From: Lysobacter sp. M2-1
GTDB lineage: Bacteria; Pseudomonadota; Gammaproteobacteria; Xanthomonadales; Xanthomonadaceae
Length of the DNA stretch: 64,000 nt
Assembly (NCBI RefSeq): GCF_022662495.1
Contig: NZ_JAKPBU010000005.1
Location: 124,001 to 188,000, forward strand
Direction: 5' to 3'
Part shown: in pieces, positions 40,970-49,475 of the stretch
How the letters are laid out: every line of letters starts with the position of its first letter
Position numbering within the stretch: position 1 is the first letter of the stretch
Program-made: the position numbers and the translations under genes
Notes under the pieces: generated by a model
Seen by the model: the letters and a program-made list of their open reading frames with translations, nothing else
Database searches by the model: none
What the model was told of the DNA's origin: nothing

Positions 40970-41650
40970 ATGACGACCTTCGTGTTGATCCACGGTGGCG
41001 GAGACGTCGGCTGGTACTGGCATCTGCTGGAGGCGGAGTTGCGTTCGCGCGGGCACGATGTAGTTGCCCCCGACCTGCCGTGCGACGACGACTCCGCGGG
41101 CCTGGGTGAGTACGCGGACGCCGTGGTCGAGGCAGTCGGTGGGCGGAGAGACCTGGTTGTGGTCGGCCAATCGTATGGCGGCTTCACCGCACCGCTGGTG
41201 GCCGATCGGCTCCCGGTGAAGGTGCTGGTTCTGCTGGCCGCGATGATCCCGTCCCCGGGGGAGACCCCGGAAGACTGGTGGTCCAACACCGGCTACAGCC
41301 TGGCCGCGAAGGAACAGGCCGCGCGCGATGGCGGCAAGACCGGCAGCGATGACCCCTTCGTCAGCTATTACAACGGTGTGCCACGCGCCCTGGCCGAGGA
41401 GGCGTTGAGCAGGGCACGCGAAGAGTCGTCGACGGCCTGGGTTATGCCTTGGCCGCTCGACGCATGGCCAGACGTGCCGACGAAATTTGTGCTGTGCACG
41501 GACGACCACCTTTTCCCGCCCGACTTCCTGCGCAGGCTTGCGGCAGAGCGCCTGGGCATCGTCCCCAACGAGATTCCCGGCTGTCACTGCGTTGCGCTCA
41601 GCCACCCGAAAGAGTTGGCCGACCTCCTGGTGGGTTACGCCGCCGGCTGA
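40970..41650 (+). CDS. Alpha/beta hydrolase
   Basis: 226 residues from ATG 40970 (conserved start TTFVLIHGGGDVGWYWHLLE). The nucleophile elbow is GQS68YGGF. The likely acid is the Asp in LCTDDHLFPP and the histidine is in GCHCVALSHPKELADLL. The short size and oxyanion HGGG motif agree with the salicylate esterase / hydroxynitrile lyase-like group of small hydrolases in bacteria. The substrate is not deducible. It starts 188 bp from the divergent GFOR-like gene. Confidence 0.85.
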   Translation: MTTFVLIHGGGDVGWYWHLLEAELRSRGHDVVAPDLPCDDDSAGLGEYADAVVEAVGGRRDLVVVGQSYGGFTAPLVADRLPVKVLVLLAAMIPSPGETPEDWWSNTGYSLAAKEQAARDGGKTGSDDPFVSYYNGVPRALAEEALSRAREESSTAWVMPWPLDAWPDVPTKFVLCTDDHLFPPDFLRRLAAERLGIVPNEIPGCHCVALSHPKELADLLVGYAAG

Positions 41651-41686
41651 TGCCCCGCGAAAGGGCGAATTGCATCGACCGAACCT

Positions 41687-42805
41687 TCAGCACCTTCGCT
41701 TGTGGAAATACACCCGCTCCGCCGCCCAGCGCAGCGGCGCGGTATGCAACAGCAGATCGAAGGGCCAGTCGTACTGCAGGCGGTCGTAGGCCCAGCGCAG
41801 GACGCGCTTGCTGCGAAAACGCGGCGCGGCATCGACGGCGGCCTGCTCCGGCGTGATCGTGCAGCCATCGCGCAGGTGCGTAGCGATGGCAGCGCCGACG
41901 GCCCAGCCATGTTGCCACGCGGAGTGGATGCCGCCCGCGGTGACGGGTGAAACGATGCCGGCGGCGTCGCCGGTGAGGATGGCACGGTCGCGGGCCAGGC
42001 CGGACACGGGACCGCTGCAGGGAATCAGGCCGGCGCGGATGGGGCCAGGCTTGAGCAGGCGCGGCAGACCACCCGCCACGCCCACGCGCAGCAGGAAGCC
42101 ATCGATGTCTGGCACGCGTGCGTTGGCCGGGTCGTGACGCAACGCCAGTCCGGCCTGCACGCCAGTGGGATTCTGCGCCAGCCAGCCGATGTAACCTGGT
42201 GCGTAGCGCTTGCTGAGAAAGCAGTGCAGGGCACCGGGGCGGGCGAGGCGGGCACCGGGGAACTCGTATTCGATGCCGAAGAGGAACCGGCGGACTTCGC
42301 CCAGACCGCAACATCGGGCCACGCGCGAACGCGCGCCGTCGGCGCCCACCAGATAGCGCGCAACGCCCACGCCTTCGATCTGCCAGCCCGTGACCTGTGC
42401 GCCCTCGGCGAGCCGCGTGCAGCCGGTGAAGGCGCTGCCCAGACGCAGGTCCACGCCGGATACGCGCAGCTGCTCGGCCAGCCAGCGCATCACGGACGGC
42501 GTGTCGGTGGTGAGGAAGTAATAACCTGGTGCGGCCAGCGTCACCTGCTTCAGGCTGGGCGCGTACAGGCGCACTTCCTCGATGCGGCGCGTCAGGGAGG
42601 CGGGGAGCTGGTTGAGCAGGGTCTGCTCGGCCGCCTCCTTGACGATGATGCCGGTGGTGCGCAGCTTGTCGCCGGGGTCGCGCTTGCGTTCCAGCACGCA
42701 CACCCGCAGCCCGCGCTGCGCGGCGGCGATGGCGCATGCGGCGCCGGCGAAGCTGGCGCCCACGACCACGACATCGAAGGCGAACGAGGTTGCGGTGGCG
42801 GGCAT
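41687..42805 (-). CDS. FAD-dependent oxidoreductase (geranylgeranyl reductase-like)
   Basis: 372 residues from ATG 42805; another ATG seven codons earlier is possible. The dinucleotide-binding start is FDVVVVGASFAGAACAIAAA, followed by VLERKRDPGDKLRTTG. The second FAD-contact motif is DRAILTGDAAGIVSPVTAGG (GD motif) and the middle is GADGARSRVARCC. This arrangement is shared by the group of geranylgeranyl-diphosphate reductases and aromatic ring hydroxylases (PF01494-like). Without a partner gene the substrate cannot be decided. The gene stands on the minus strand, convergent with the hydrolase. Confidence 0.82.
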   Translation of the reverse strand: MPATATSFAFDVVVVGASFAGAACAIAAAQRGLRVCVLERKRDPGDKLRTTGIIVKEAAEQTLLNQLPASLTRRIEEVRLYAPSLKQVTLAAPGYYFLTTDTPSVMRWLAEQLRVSGVDLRLGSAFTGCTRLAEGAQVTGWQIEGVGVARYLVGADGARSRVARCCGLGEVRRFLFGIEYEFPGARLARPGALHCFLSKRYAPGYIGWLAQNPTGVQAGLALRHDPANARVPDIDGFLLRVGVAGGLPRLLKPGPIRAGLIPCSGPVSGLARDRAILTGDAAGIVSPVTAGGIHSAWQHGWAVGAAIATHLRDGCTITPEQAAVDAAPRFRSKRVLRWAYDRLQYDWPFDLLLHTAPLRWAAERVYFHKRRC

Positions 42806-42925
42806 GCCGCATGCGGCGGAAGGCATGCCTGCACCATGCCCGCGCGCTGCGAGGATGGAATGTGGGATGTGTGAAGCGAAGTTGAAGTTTCCCACCGGAG
42901 CAGCGAAAAACCCGTGTAACTCATG

Positions 42926-42952
42926 TAACGCGGGCTTGAGCCCGTCCTGCGA
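42926..42952. repeat. REP-type palindrome, variant
   Basis: TAACGCGGGC-TTGA-GCCCGTCCTGCG, in the ~400 bp space 42806-43210, where no gene was found. Confidence 0.65.
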
Positions 42953-43210
42953 CGGCCCTGCATTCGCGTCGTACATACCGCGCCGCGCAGTGTTGCAGGC
43001 GGACCCAGGCCCGCCGTCGGTGATGCCTGGCCCGCGCGACGCGGCATGGCTGAAGCCTTTGGTGTGCTGCAGCATTTTCCGGAAGCGGGCCTGCAACGCC
43101 GCGGCGGACTGCCTGTTCGAATCCGGTCCAGCAACGTACCCTGACTCAAGTGACTTGAAACACTGTCCGTACCGGACCATCGTCCGCAAACCCTCCACTG
43201 AGGTAGACAG

Positions 43211-45448
43211 ATGAACCGGCCGCTCTCGAAATTGCTCGTCCTCGTGCTGCTCGGCCTCGCAAGCCCCGCGCTTCTGGCGGTAGGCAAGGGCACACCGTCG
43301 TTCTACGACCGCCACGTCATTTTCGACAACAGCGAGTCCGTGGGCGGGCATGGGTCGAGCAATGGCTGGTTCGTCGCGCCCAGTGCGCTCGAGCTGGTTG
43401 ACGACACCGTTCCGGTGGAGACAGGGCGCTTCGTGAGCCCGCCGAACGCGCTCAGGCTGGCATGGACTTCCGCACCGGGCGGCGCGTGGGAGGCCACCAT
43501 CGGAATCGGCCAGCGCTATGCGCGCCCGTACCGCTTCGAGGGCAAGGCGCTCACGTTCTGGTGCTACTCGGATTCCGAGATCACCGCGGCCAACTCGCCG
43601 CGCGTCTACCTGAAGGATGCCAACGACAACGGCACGCCTGCCGTCGCACTGGTTAACGAGGGCGAGCGCATCCCGGCCGGGCGATGGACGCAGGTCAAAC
43701 TACCGTTCGCCGAAGCGCTCGCAGCTTCCAGGGGCACCGACGACCCCCGCTTCGATGTGCGCGAGACCGTGGGCGTGACCTTCGTGCAGGGCCTGGACGA
43801 CAATCGCAAACACACGCTCTACCTCGACGACTTCCAGATCCGCGACATCGACTCCGACGACACCACCGCGCCGCCGGTGCCGGGGGCGATTACGGTGCGT
43901 GGGTACGAGCGGCACTTCGACGTGAGCTGGACACCGGCTGCCGCGGACGATCTGCTGGCGTATCGCATCTATCGTTCTTCGGACGGGAAGACCTTCGAAC
44001 CGGTTGGCACGCAGCAAGGCTCGCGCGCACGTTTCACCGATTTCGTCGGCGCGCCGCCGCGCACCGCGTTCTATCGCGTCACCGCGCTGGATCTGGCGGG
44101 CAATGAGTCGGCGCCGTCGCCGGTCTCCACCGCCGCGAGCACGCGCGCGTTCACCGACGACGAGCTCATGACGATGGTGCAGGAAGCGTCGTTCCGTTAT
44201 TACTGGGAAGCCGGGCACCCGGTCGCCGGGCTGGCGCCCGAGGTGCTCCCCGGCGATGCGAACCTGCTGGCGTTGGGCGGCAGCGGCTTCGGGGTGATGG
44301 CCATGCTGGTCGGCGCCGAACGCGGGTTCGCGACGCGCGATGCGGTGGCCGAGCGCATCCTGAAGATCGTGCGGTTCCTCGAGCGCGCGGACAGATTCCG
44401 CGGGGTGTGGCCGCATTTCCTGGACGGCGACACGGGCAAGGCGGTGCCGTTTTTCGGCAAGTACGACAACGGCGGCGATCTGGTCGAGACGGCCTTCATG
44501 ATCCAGGGCCTGCTGGCGGCTCGCCGTTATTTCGACGGCGACACACCGGTGGAGCGCGAAATCCGCGACACCGTCACGCGGCTATGGCGCGAGGTCGATT
44601 GGGCCTGGTACCGGCAGACGCCCGACAGCGATGTCCTGTACTGGCACTGGTCGCCGGACTACGGCTTCCACATCAATCACCCTCTCATTGGCTGGAACGA
44701 GACGATGATCGTCTACCTGCTGGCCATCGCATCGCCGACCCATCCGGTGCCGGCGGAGCTCTACCACACCGGCTGGGCCGGAACCTCCGAGCGCCATATC
44801 CAGTATCGCCAGAACTGGAGCCGCACCACGGTCGGCAACCGCTACACGAACGGTGGCAGCTGGTACGGCCACAAGCTGGATGTCGGAGTCGGCAATGGTT
44901 CGGATCTGTTCTTCACCCACTTCTCCTTCTTCGGTTTCGATCCGCGCGGCATCCGCGACCGCTACACGAACTATTTCCGGAACAACCGTGCGATCGCGCT
45001 GATCAGCCACGCCTATGCCATCGAGAATCCGCGCGGCTTCAAGGGCTACGGTCCGGACACCTGGGGCCTGTCGGCCGGCATCAATACCGGCGGCGGCCGG
45101 CCGCAGCCGCGCGACGACAACGGCACGATCAACGTGATGGCATCGCTCGCGTCGATGCCGTACACGCCGCAGGAATCGCTGGCCGCGCTGAAGCATTACT
45201 ACCGCGATCTCGGCGCCAAGGTCTGGGGCATCTACGGCTTCCACGACGGCTTCAACGAAACCCAGAACTGGTACGACGAGGTGTACATGGCGCTGAACCA
45301 GGCGCCGATCACGGTGATGATCGAGAACCACCGCACGGGGATGCTCTGGAATCTGTTCATGGCCAACCCAGAGATCAAACCCGCGCTGGATGCCATCGGG
45401 TTCGTGAAGGATGAGGCTGCGGATGCAGGGGAAACGGGTCGGGAATGA
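43211..45448 (+). CDS. Secreted glucoamylase-like / GH144-type glucanase
   Basis: 745 residues. Signal peptide MNRPLSKLLVLVLLGLASPA (cleavage near LLA). Residues ~30-205 form a carbohydrate-binding-like beta sandwich (HVIFDNSESVGGHGSSNGWF, ...). Residues ~217-315 form a fibronectin type III-like domain (PGAITVRGYERHFDVSWTPA, ..., LDLAGNESAPSPVS). From ~318 on comes the alpha/alpha-barrel glucoamylase-like domain (PF10091): SFRYYWEAGHPVAGLAPEVL, DNGGDLVETAFMIQGLLAAR, GFHINHPLIGWNETMIVYLL and GPDTWGLSAGINTGGG. This domain defines endo-beta-1,2-glucanases of family GH144 and GH162-like relatives. The likely role is cleavage of extracellular or periplasmic beta-1,2-glucan. Family placement is by motif only. 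Confidence 0.82.
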   Translation: MNRPLSKLLVLVLLGLASPALLAVGKGTPSFYDRHVIFDNSESVGGHGSSNGWFVAPSALELVDDTVPVETGRFVSPPNALRLAWTSAPGGAWEATIGIGQRYARPYRFEGKALTFWCYSDSEITAANSPRVYLKDANDNGTPAVALVNEGERIPAGRWTQVKLPFAEALAASRGTDDPRFDVRETVGVTFVQGLDDNRKHTLYLDDFQIRDIDSDDTTAPPVPGAITVRGYERHFDVSWTPAAADDLLAYRIYRSSDGKTFEPVGTQQGSRARFTDFVGAPPRTAFYRVTALDLAGNESAPSPVSTAASTRAFTDDELMTMVQEASFRYYWEAGHPVAGLAPEVLPGDANLLALGGSGFGVMAMLVGAERGFATRDAVAERILKIVRFLERADRFRGVWPHFLDGDTGKAVPFFGKYDNGGDLVETAFMIQGLLAARRYFDGDTPVEREIRDTVTRLWREVDWAWYRQTPDSDVLYWHWSPDYGFHINHPLIGWNETMIVYLLAIASPTHPVPAELYHTGWAGTSERHIQYRQNWSRTTVGNRYTNGGSWYGHKLDVGVGNGSDLFFTHFSFFGFDPRGIRDRYTNYFRNNRAIALISHAYAIENPRGFKGYGPDTWGLSAGINTGGGRPQPRDDNGTINVMASLASMPYTPQESLAALKHYYRDLGAKVWGIYGFHDGFNETQNWYDEVYMALNQAPITVMIENHRTGMLWNLFMANPEIKPALDAIGFVKDEAADAGETGRE

Positions 45449-45532
45449 CGAGGGCGTCGCCACGTAGGGCCGACTTACGGCGCGCCGCTTTCCTCGTCAG
45501 AAGCGAATGCGCCTGATGGGTTTCGCCATCCC

Positions 45533-45601
45533 TGTAGGAGCGCCTCTCAGGCGCGACTCGCACGCCCGGTTTTCCGGTCGCGCGTGAGAAGCGCTCCTAC
45601 A
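45533..45601. repeat. Long TGTAGGAGCGC ... GCGCTCCTACA palindrome
   Basis: TGTAGGAGCGCCTCTCAGGC and its near-complement ...GTGAGAAGCGCTCCTACA enclose a loop with CGCGACTCGC. This is the large hairpin form seen in many Xanthomonas/Pseudomonas-type genomes. 45449-45789 also holds GTAGGGCCGAC-type fragments (45463, 45672) and a decayed REP at ~45738, but no gene. Confidence 0.8.
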
Positions 45602-45789
45602 CAGGACGCGCGCTTCTGTGTGGGTCGGGACCACATCCCCGACGCCGCGCGGCCTGCGACATCGGCCACGTACGGTCGACCTACGGCGTGCCACCTTGTC
45701 GCCGCCATCGCATCGCCCCTGATGGTTTCTACGGACCCGCGGAAGGCGGCTTGAGCACGCCCCACGCCAGCTACGCCCGCCTTACGGTT

Positions 45790-46884
45790 CTATCCCATCA
45801 TTTCGATGGATTCGCCCGTCAAGCTGACATAGCGCCCCATGGCGTCTGCGGTCAGGCACGAATGCACCGGCAGGAACAGCAGTGTGTCGCCGGGGCGAAG
45901 ACGGGCGATGACATCGGCAGGCGCGGCGACGATGCCGTGCTCCTGCGATAACCCGACCAGACGGATCTCGGGACGGAGCGCGCCCCAGCCATCGGGCGTG
46001 GCGTCCACCGCCAGGCCGAAGACGCGCTGCCCGTCGAGTTGCATGGCGTCCTTGGAGAAATGCACCGCGCCGCCATGCACCACCAGCTGGCCGCGCGCCG
46101 GGTGGCGCGCCGCCACGGGGCAGGCCATGGCCACGGCGATATCGTCCACGCCGCAGGCGCCGATTTGCCACTGCGAGAGATCGTAGAAGACATAGTTGCC
46201 CGGACGGATCTCGTCCACTCCCGGAAAAGCATCGGCTGTGGAGCAAGTGGGCGTATCTCCCACCGAAAGCTCCAGCGGGCCGGAGATGGAGGCGAGTTCC
46301 TCGCGCAGGCGGCCGAGCAGCGCCAAGGTGTCGTCGCGCACGACGGTGATCGCTTCGGCGCCGCGCGCATCGTAGCTATGGCCGGCATGGGCGAGCAGGC
46401 CGCGCAGACGGATATCGTCGCGTCCGACCAGCGTCGCGGCCAGGGCGCGCAGGCCGTCAGGATCCTCGGGCGCGAAGCCGGTGCGATGGCTGCCGACATC
46501 GATCTTCAGCCACGCGTCCACCCGCGCGGAGAAGCGCATGCCGTCCAGCGCCAGCGGATCGGCCAGCACGATCCCGAAGGCGACGCGCCCGGCCAGCGCC
46601 TCGACCCGATCGCGCATGCCGGGATGGAAGGGAAAGGCCAGGGTGATATCGCGCCAGCCGTCGGCGGCGAAATATTCCGCCATGGCCAGCGAGGAGACGG
46701 TGATCGCCTCGACCCCGAGCGCGCGGCACCAACGCCCGACCGCATGGCTCTGGTGCGTCTTGAAATGCGGACGCACGCGAACCCCCGCAGCAGCGGCACG
46801 CTCGGCCATGCGCCTCAGGTTGCGACGGACGCGGGCCTCGTCGAGCAGCAGCACGGGCTCGGACAACGACGACGGCAGCGCCAT
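45790..46884 (-). CDS. PLP-dependent D-threonine aldolase / D-serine dehydratase-like protein
   Basis: 364 residues from ATG 46884. The alanine-racemase-type N-terminal barrel has the PLP lysine K42 in VRPHFKTHQS. The later PLP/phosphate contacts are GLLAHAGHSYDA, LELSVGDTPT and RPGNYVFYDL. The C-terminal domain (~255-360) ends with the zinc motif HxC (PVHSCLTADAMG) and LTGESIEMMG, a pairing found in D-threonine aldolases and DSD1-like D-serine dehydratases, which need a divalent metal. It should act on D-beta-hydroxy-alpha-amino acids in the cytoplasm. The start at 46884 is chosen on the family's N-terminus, and the longer open frame to 47148 is repeat sequence. Confidence 0.87.
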   Translation of the reverse strand: MALPSSLSEPVLLLDEARVRRNLRRMAERAAAAGVRVRPHFKTHQSHAVGRWCRALGVEAITVSSLAMAEYFAADGWRDITLAFPFHPGMRDRVEALAGRVAFGIVLADPLALDGMRFSARVDAWLKIDVGSHRTGFAPEDPDGLRALAATLVGRDDIRLRGLLAHAGHSYDARGAEAITVVRDDTLALLGRLREELASISGPLELSVGDTPTCSTADAFPGVDEIRPGNYVFYDLSQWQIGACGVDDIAVAMACPVAARHPARGQLVVHGGAVHFSKDAMQLDGQRVFGLAVDATPDGWGALRPEIRLVGLSQEHGIVAAPADVIARLRPGDTLLFLPVHSCLTADAMGRYVSLTGESIEMMG

Positions 46885-46934
46885 GGGCACGCTCGCGTGA
46901 CGGGGAGACGCAGAGTCTTGCACAGGGCGGCGAC

Positions 46935-47080
46935 GTAGGGCGGGCCCTAGCCCGCCTTCGATGATGGCGTGGGTGGTGTGACGCAGCATTGCCTGATACC
47001 TGGAACCAAAGGGGCCGAGGCAATGGAAGCTTCGAGGCGACGAGCAGCCCATGTCAGGCGGGCTTGAGCCCACCCTACGG
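46935..47080. repeat. Two REP-type palindromes
   Basis: GTAGGGCGGGC-CCTA-GCCCGCCT at 46935-46957 and AGGCGGGCTTGAGCCCACCCTACGG at 47056-47080. 46885-47186 contains no gene besides. Confidence 0.8.
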
Positions 47081-47186
47081 TCCGCCCTAAAGCGCTGGAA
47101 TCGGGGGCAAGGTCGCGTGACGGCAGCGTCGCACGCGCTGCGCGACAATCCCGCGGCGTCGGTTTGGCCAGCCGGAGGAACAACGC

Positions 47187-48365
47187 ATGCGCCACGAATA
47201 CGACCACCTCATCATCGGCGCGGGCATGTGCGGTGAAGCCGCCGCGCAGGCGATCCACGACACCGATCCGGCCGCCGCCATCGGCATGATCGGCGCGGAA
47301 CACCATCCGCCCTATGACCGTCCGCCGCTCACCAAGGCCCTGTGGAAGGACGCCGCCGAGGACAGCATCTGGCGCCCGGTCGGCAAGAGCGGCGCCAGCC
47401 TGCATCTTGGCCGTCGCGCGGTGGGCATCGACGCCGGGGCACATACGGTTACCGACGACCACGGCGATACCTACCGCTACCGCAAGCTGCTGCTCGCCAC
47501 CGGAGGCGCGCCGCGGCGCCTGCTTTTTGAGGGCGACCGAGTGCTCGCCTATCGCGGCATCGACGACTACCGACGCCTGCGCGAACTGGCGCAGCCAGGC
47601 GCGCAGGTCGCGGTCGTGGGCGGGGGCTTCATCGGTTGCGAGATCGCCGCCGCGCTCGCCGCGAACGGTTGCCGGGTGACGATGGTTTTCCCCGAGGACG
47701 CGCTGGGCGCGCGCGTGTATCCCGCCGGCCTCAGCCGCTTCCTCGATGACTACTACCGCGAGCACGGCATCGACATGCGACCCGGGCGCCGCGCCGCCGG
47801 TGGCGAACAGCGCGGTGCGCGCGTCGCGCTGACGCTGGACGACGGCAGCATGCTCGAAGCCGACGCCGTGGTCGCCGGCCTGGGGATCGTGCCGGATACC
47901 AGGTTGGCCGAAGCCGTCGGCGCCGTCGTGGACAACGGCATCCACGTCGACGAATACCTGCGCACCGGCGTGCCGGACATCTTCGCCGCCGGCGACGTCG
48001 CCAGCTTCCCCAGCCCGGCGCTGGGCCGATTGCGCGTGGAGCACGAGAACGCGGCCATCGCCACCGGCCATCATGCGGGCCTGGCGATGGCAGGCCAGCC
48101 GCAACCCTATGTCGAACTGCCGTTCTTCTACTCCGACCTGTTCGAGCTCGGCTACGAAGCCGTCGGCAGGCTGGACTCGCGCCTGGACATCGCCGAAGAC
48201 TGGGTCGTCCCCAACCGGCAGGGCGTCGTCTACTACCTGGATGACGGCCGCTTGCGCGGTGTGCTGCTGTGGAACACCTGGGGCCAGGTCGATGTTGCGC
48301 GTGCGCTGATCGCCGATCCCGGTCCGCACGACGCCGACAGCCTGCGCGGGCGTATCCGGGGTTGA
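47187..48365 (+). CDS. FAD/NAD(P)-dependent oxidoreductase (ferredoxin/rubredoxin reductase-like)
   Basis: 392 residues from ATG 47187 (CCGGAGGAAC upstream). FAD-binding IIGAGMCGEAAAQAI (G11xG13xxG16), FAD/substrate motif PPYDRPPLTK, NAD(P)-binding VAVVGGGFIGCEIAAALAAN (~146-165), then DIFAAGDVASF (C-terminal FAD ribityl contact). The final 80 residues form the AIF/ferredoxin-reductase type C-terminal domain (ENAAIATGHHAGLAMAGQ ... PFFYSDLFELGYEAVG). It resembles reductases that serve monooxygenases or thiol systems. No ferredoxin or oxygenase gene is adjacent, so the partner is unknown. Confidence 0.87.
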   Translation: MRHEYDHLIIGAGMCGEAAAQAIHDTDPAAAIGMIGAEHHPPYDRPPLTKALWKDAAEDSIWRPVGKSGASLHLGRRAVGIDAGAHTVTDDHGDTYRYRKLLLATGGAPRRLLFEGDRVLAYRGIDDYRRLRELAQPGAQVAVVGGGFIGCEIAAALAANGCRVTMVFPEDALGARVYPAGLSRFLDDYYREHGIDMRPGRRAAGGEQRGARVALTLDDGSMLEADAVVAGLGIVPDTRLAEAVGAVVDNGIHVDEYLRTGVPDIFAAGDVASFPSPALGRLRVEHENAAIATGHHAGLAMAGQPQPYVELPFFYSDLFELGYEAVGRLDSRLDIAEDWVVPNRQGVVYYLDDGRLRGVLLWNTWGQVDVARALIADPGPHDADSLRGRIRG

Positions 48366-48406
48366 GGAATTCAATCTGATGTCGGGGATGGGTCTGCGCA
48401 CTGTGC

Positions 48407-48430
48407 GCGGCGGGCTTGAGCCCGCCCTAC
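48407..48430. repeat. REP-type palindrome
   Basis: GCGGCGGGCTTGAGCCCGCC-CTAC between convergent stops at 48365 and 48477. Confidence 0.9.
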
Positions 48431-48476
48431 AGCGTGCCCGACAACTCACCCGACAGTTCTGGCTGTGCTGTCGGGC

Positions 48477-49475
48477 TCATGGGAACACGCTCGGCGCCAG
48501 CCGCGTCTCCGCTGTCCACCCATTGGTCAACCCATTCCCGTTGACGGTCCTGACGCGGAAATAGCGCTGCGAGATGTCGCCGGGTTCGATGGCCCGGAAC
48601 GTCAGGTCCCGCCAGGGCACCGTCGCATCGGCCTTGCGCAGCTCGAAGGTCATCGCGCCCGGCTGTGCGAGTGGGCCGGTGATCGCCTGGCGCTCGCGAA
48701 ATACCCGGGTGTAGACCGTATTGGAATTCATCTGCAGGAAGAACGACTTGTTCCGCATGCGGATGCCGACCTGGTAGAACACTTCGCATCCGGCCGTTGC
48801 ATTGGGCGCGCGCGTCACGACCAGCAGGTACGACTGCCCATCGGGGCTCAGGCCGGCCTTGGTCACGCTCGCCGGCCCCGGGCGCGGGGCATCGACGCAG
48901 GCCCTGCTCACGGGGATGTCCAGCGCCTTCGCGGCCTTGTCCACGTCCGCGGCGGATGGCGCGGGCGGCAGCGGGGCGGCATCCGGGCAACCCTTCGCGT
49001 CCGTGCGTTCGAGGCTCGGTGTATCCGGGCACGCGTCGTCGGCATCCGGCACCAGGTCGCCGTCGGCATCGCCCGCGGCGTAGGCGTCGCAGATCGCCGG
49101 CGTCCTGCGGCTCTCGCGCAGCTTGCGCGTTCGGTCCTTTACCCGGCCAAGGTACTCGGCCGGCTGCATCGACCCGCTCAGCACGGCGCGGCCCAGCCAC
49201 GCGAGATCCACGTTTGCGGCGCCGACGAACCCGGCGCACGCATCGGTCATGCCGCTGCACTTCGCGAGTTCGGCCTGGTACAGCACCTCGATCTTCGCCT
49301 GTTCGATTCCTTCTGCCTTCCACGCGGCGACCCGTTCCTCTGCGCGCTGGTGGCATTCGGCGCCGGTCGTGGGTGGTGGTGGTGGTGCAGGCGACTCGTG
49401 TCGGCACTTCGACACGAGCCAGGCGCTGAGCAGCGCGAGCAGGACCAGCAGGGCGGCGATGGCCAAGCGCTTCAT
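48477..49475 (-). CDS. Exported protein with thrombospondin type 3-like calcium motif
   Basis: 332 residues from ATG 49475. A membrane-targeting N-terminus (MKRLAIAALLVLLALLSAWL) is followed by a Pro-rich spacer (APPPPPTT). A helical region runs at ~40-130. At ~135-165 stands GDADGDLVPDADDACPDTPS, a calcium-binding DxDxDG repeat of the thrombospondin type 3/OmpA-linker kind. The C-terminal 150 residues are beta-rich (GQSYLLVVTRAPNATAGCEV and a final RYFRVRTVNGNGLTNGWTAE). It overlaps the stop of the upstream zinc-hydrolase-like gene by four bases (ATGA), so the two are co-translated and probably work together. The C-terminus is not assigned. Confidence 0.7.
   Translation of the reverse strand: MKRLAIAALLVLLALLSAWLVSKCRHESPAPPPPPTTGAECHQRAEERVAAWKAEGIEQAKIEVLYQAELAKCSGMTDACAGFVGAANVDLAWLGRAVLSGSMQPAEYLGRVKDRTRKLRESRRTPAICDAYAAGDADGDLVPDADDACPDTPSLERTDAKGCPDAAPLPPAPSAADVDKAAKALDIPVSRACVDAPRPGPASVTKAGLSPDGQSYLLVVTRAPNATAGCEVFYQVGIRMRNKSFFLQMNSNTVYTRVFRERQAITGPLAQPGAMTFELRKADATVPWRDLTFRAIEPGDISQRYFRVRTVNGNGLTNGWTAETRLAPSVFP

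Noticed and set aside
41598-42812. 404-codon minus ORF overlapping the FAD enzyme in another frame
   Set aside because: Arg/His/Pro-rich shadow frame without motifs; the frame ending at 41687 carries the dinucleotide-binding and GD motifs.
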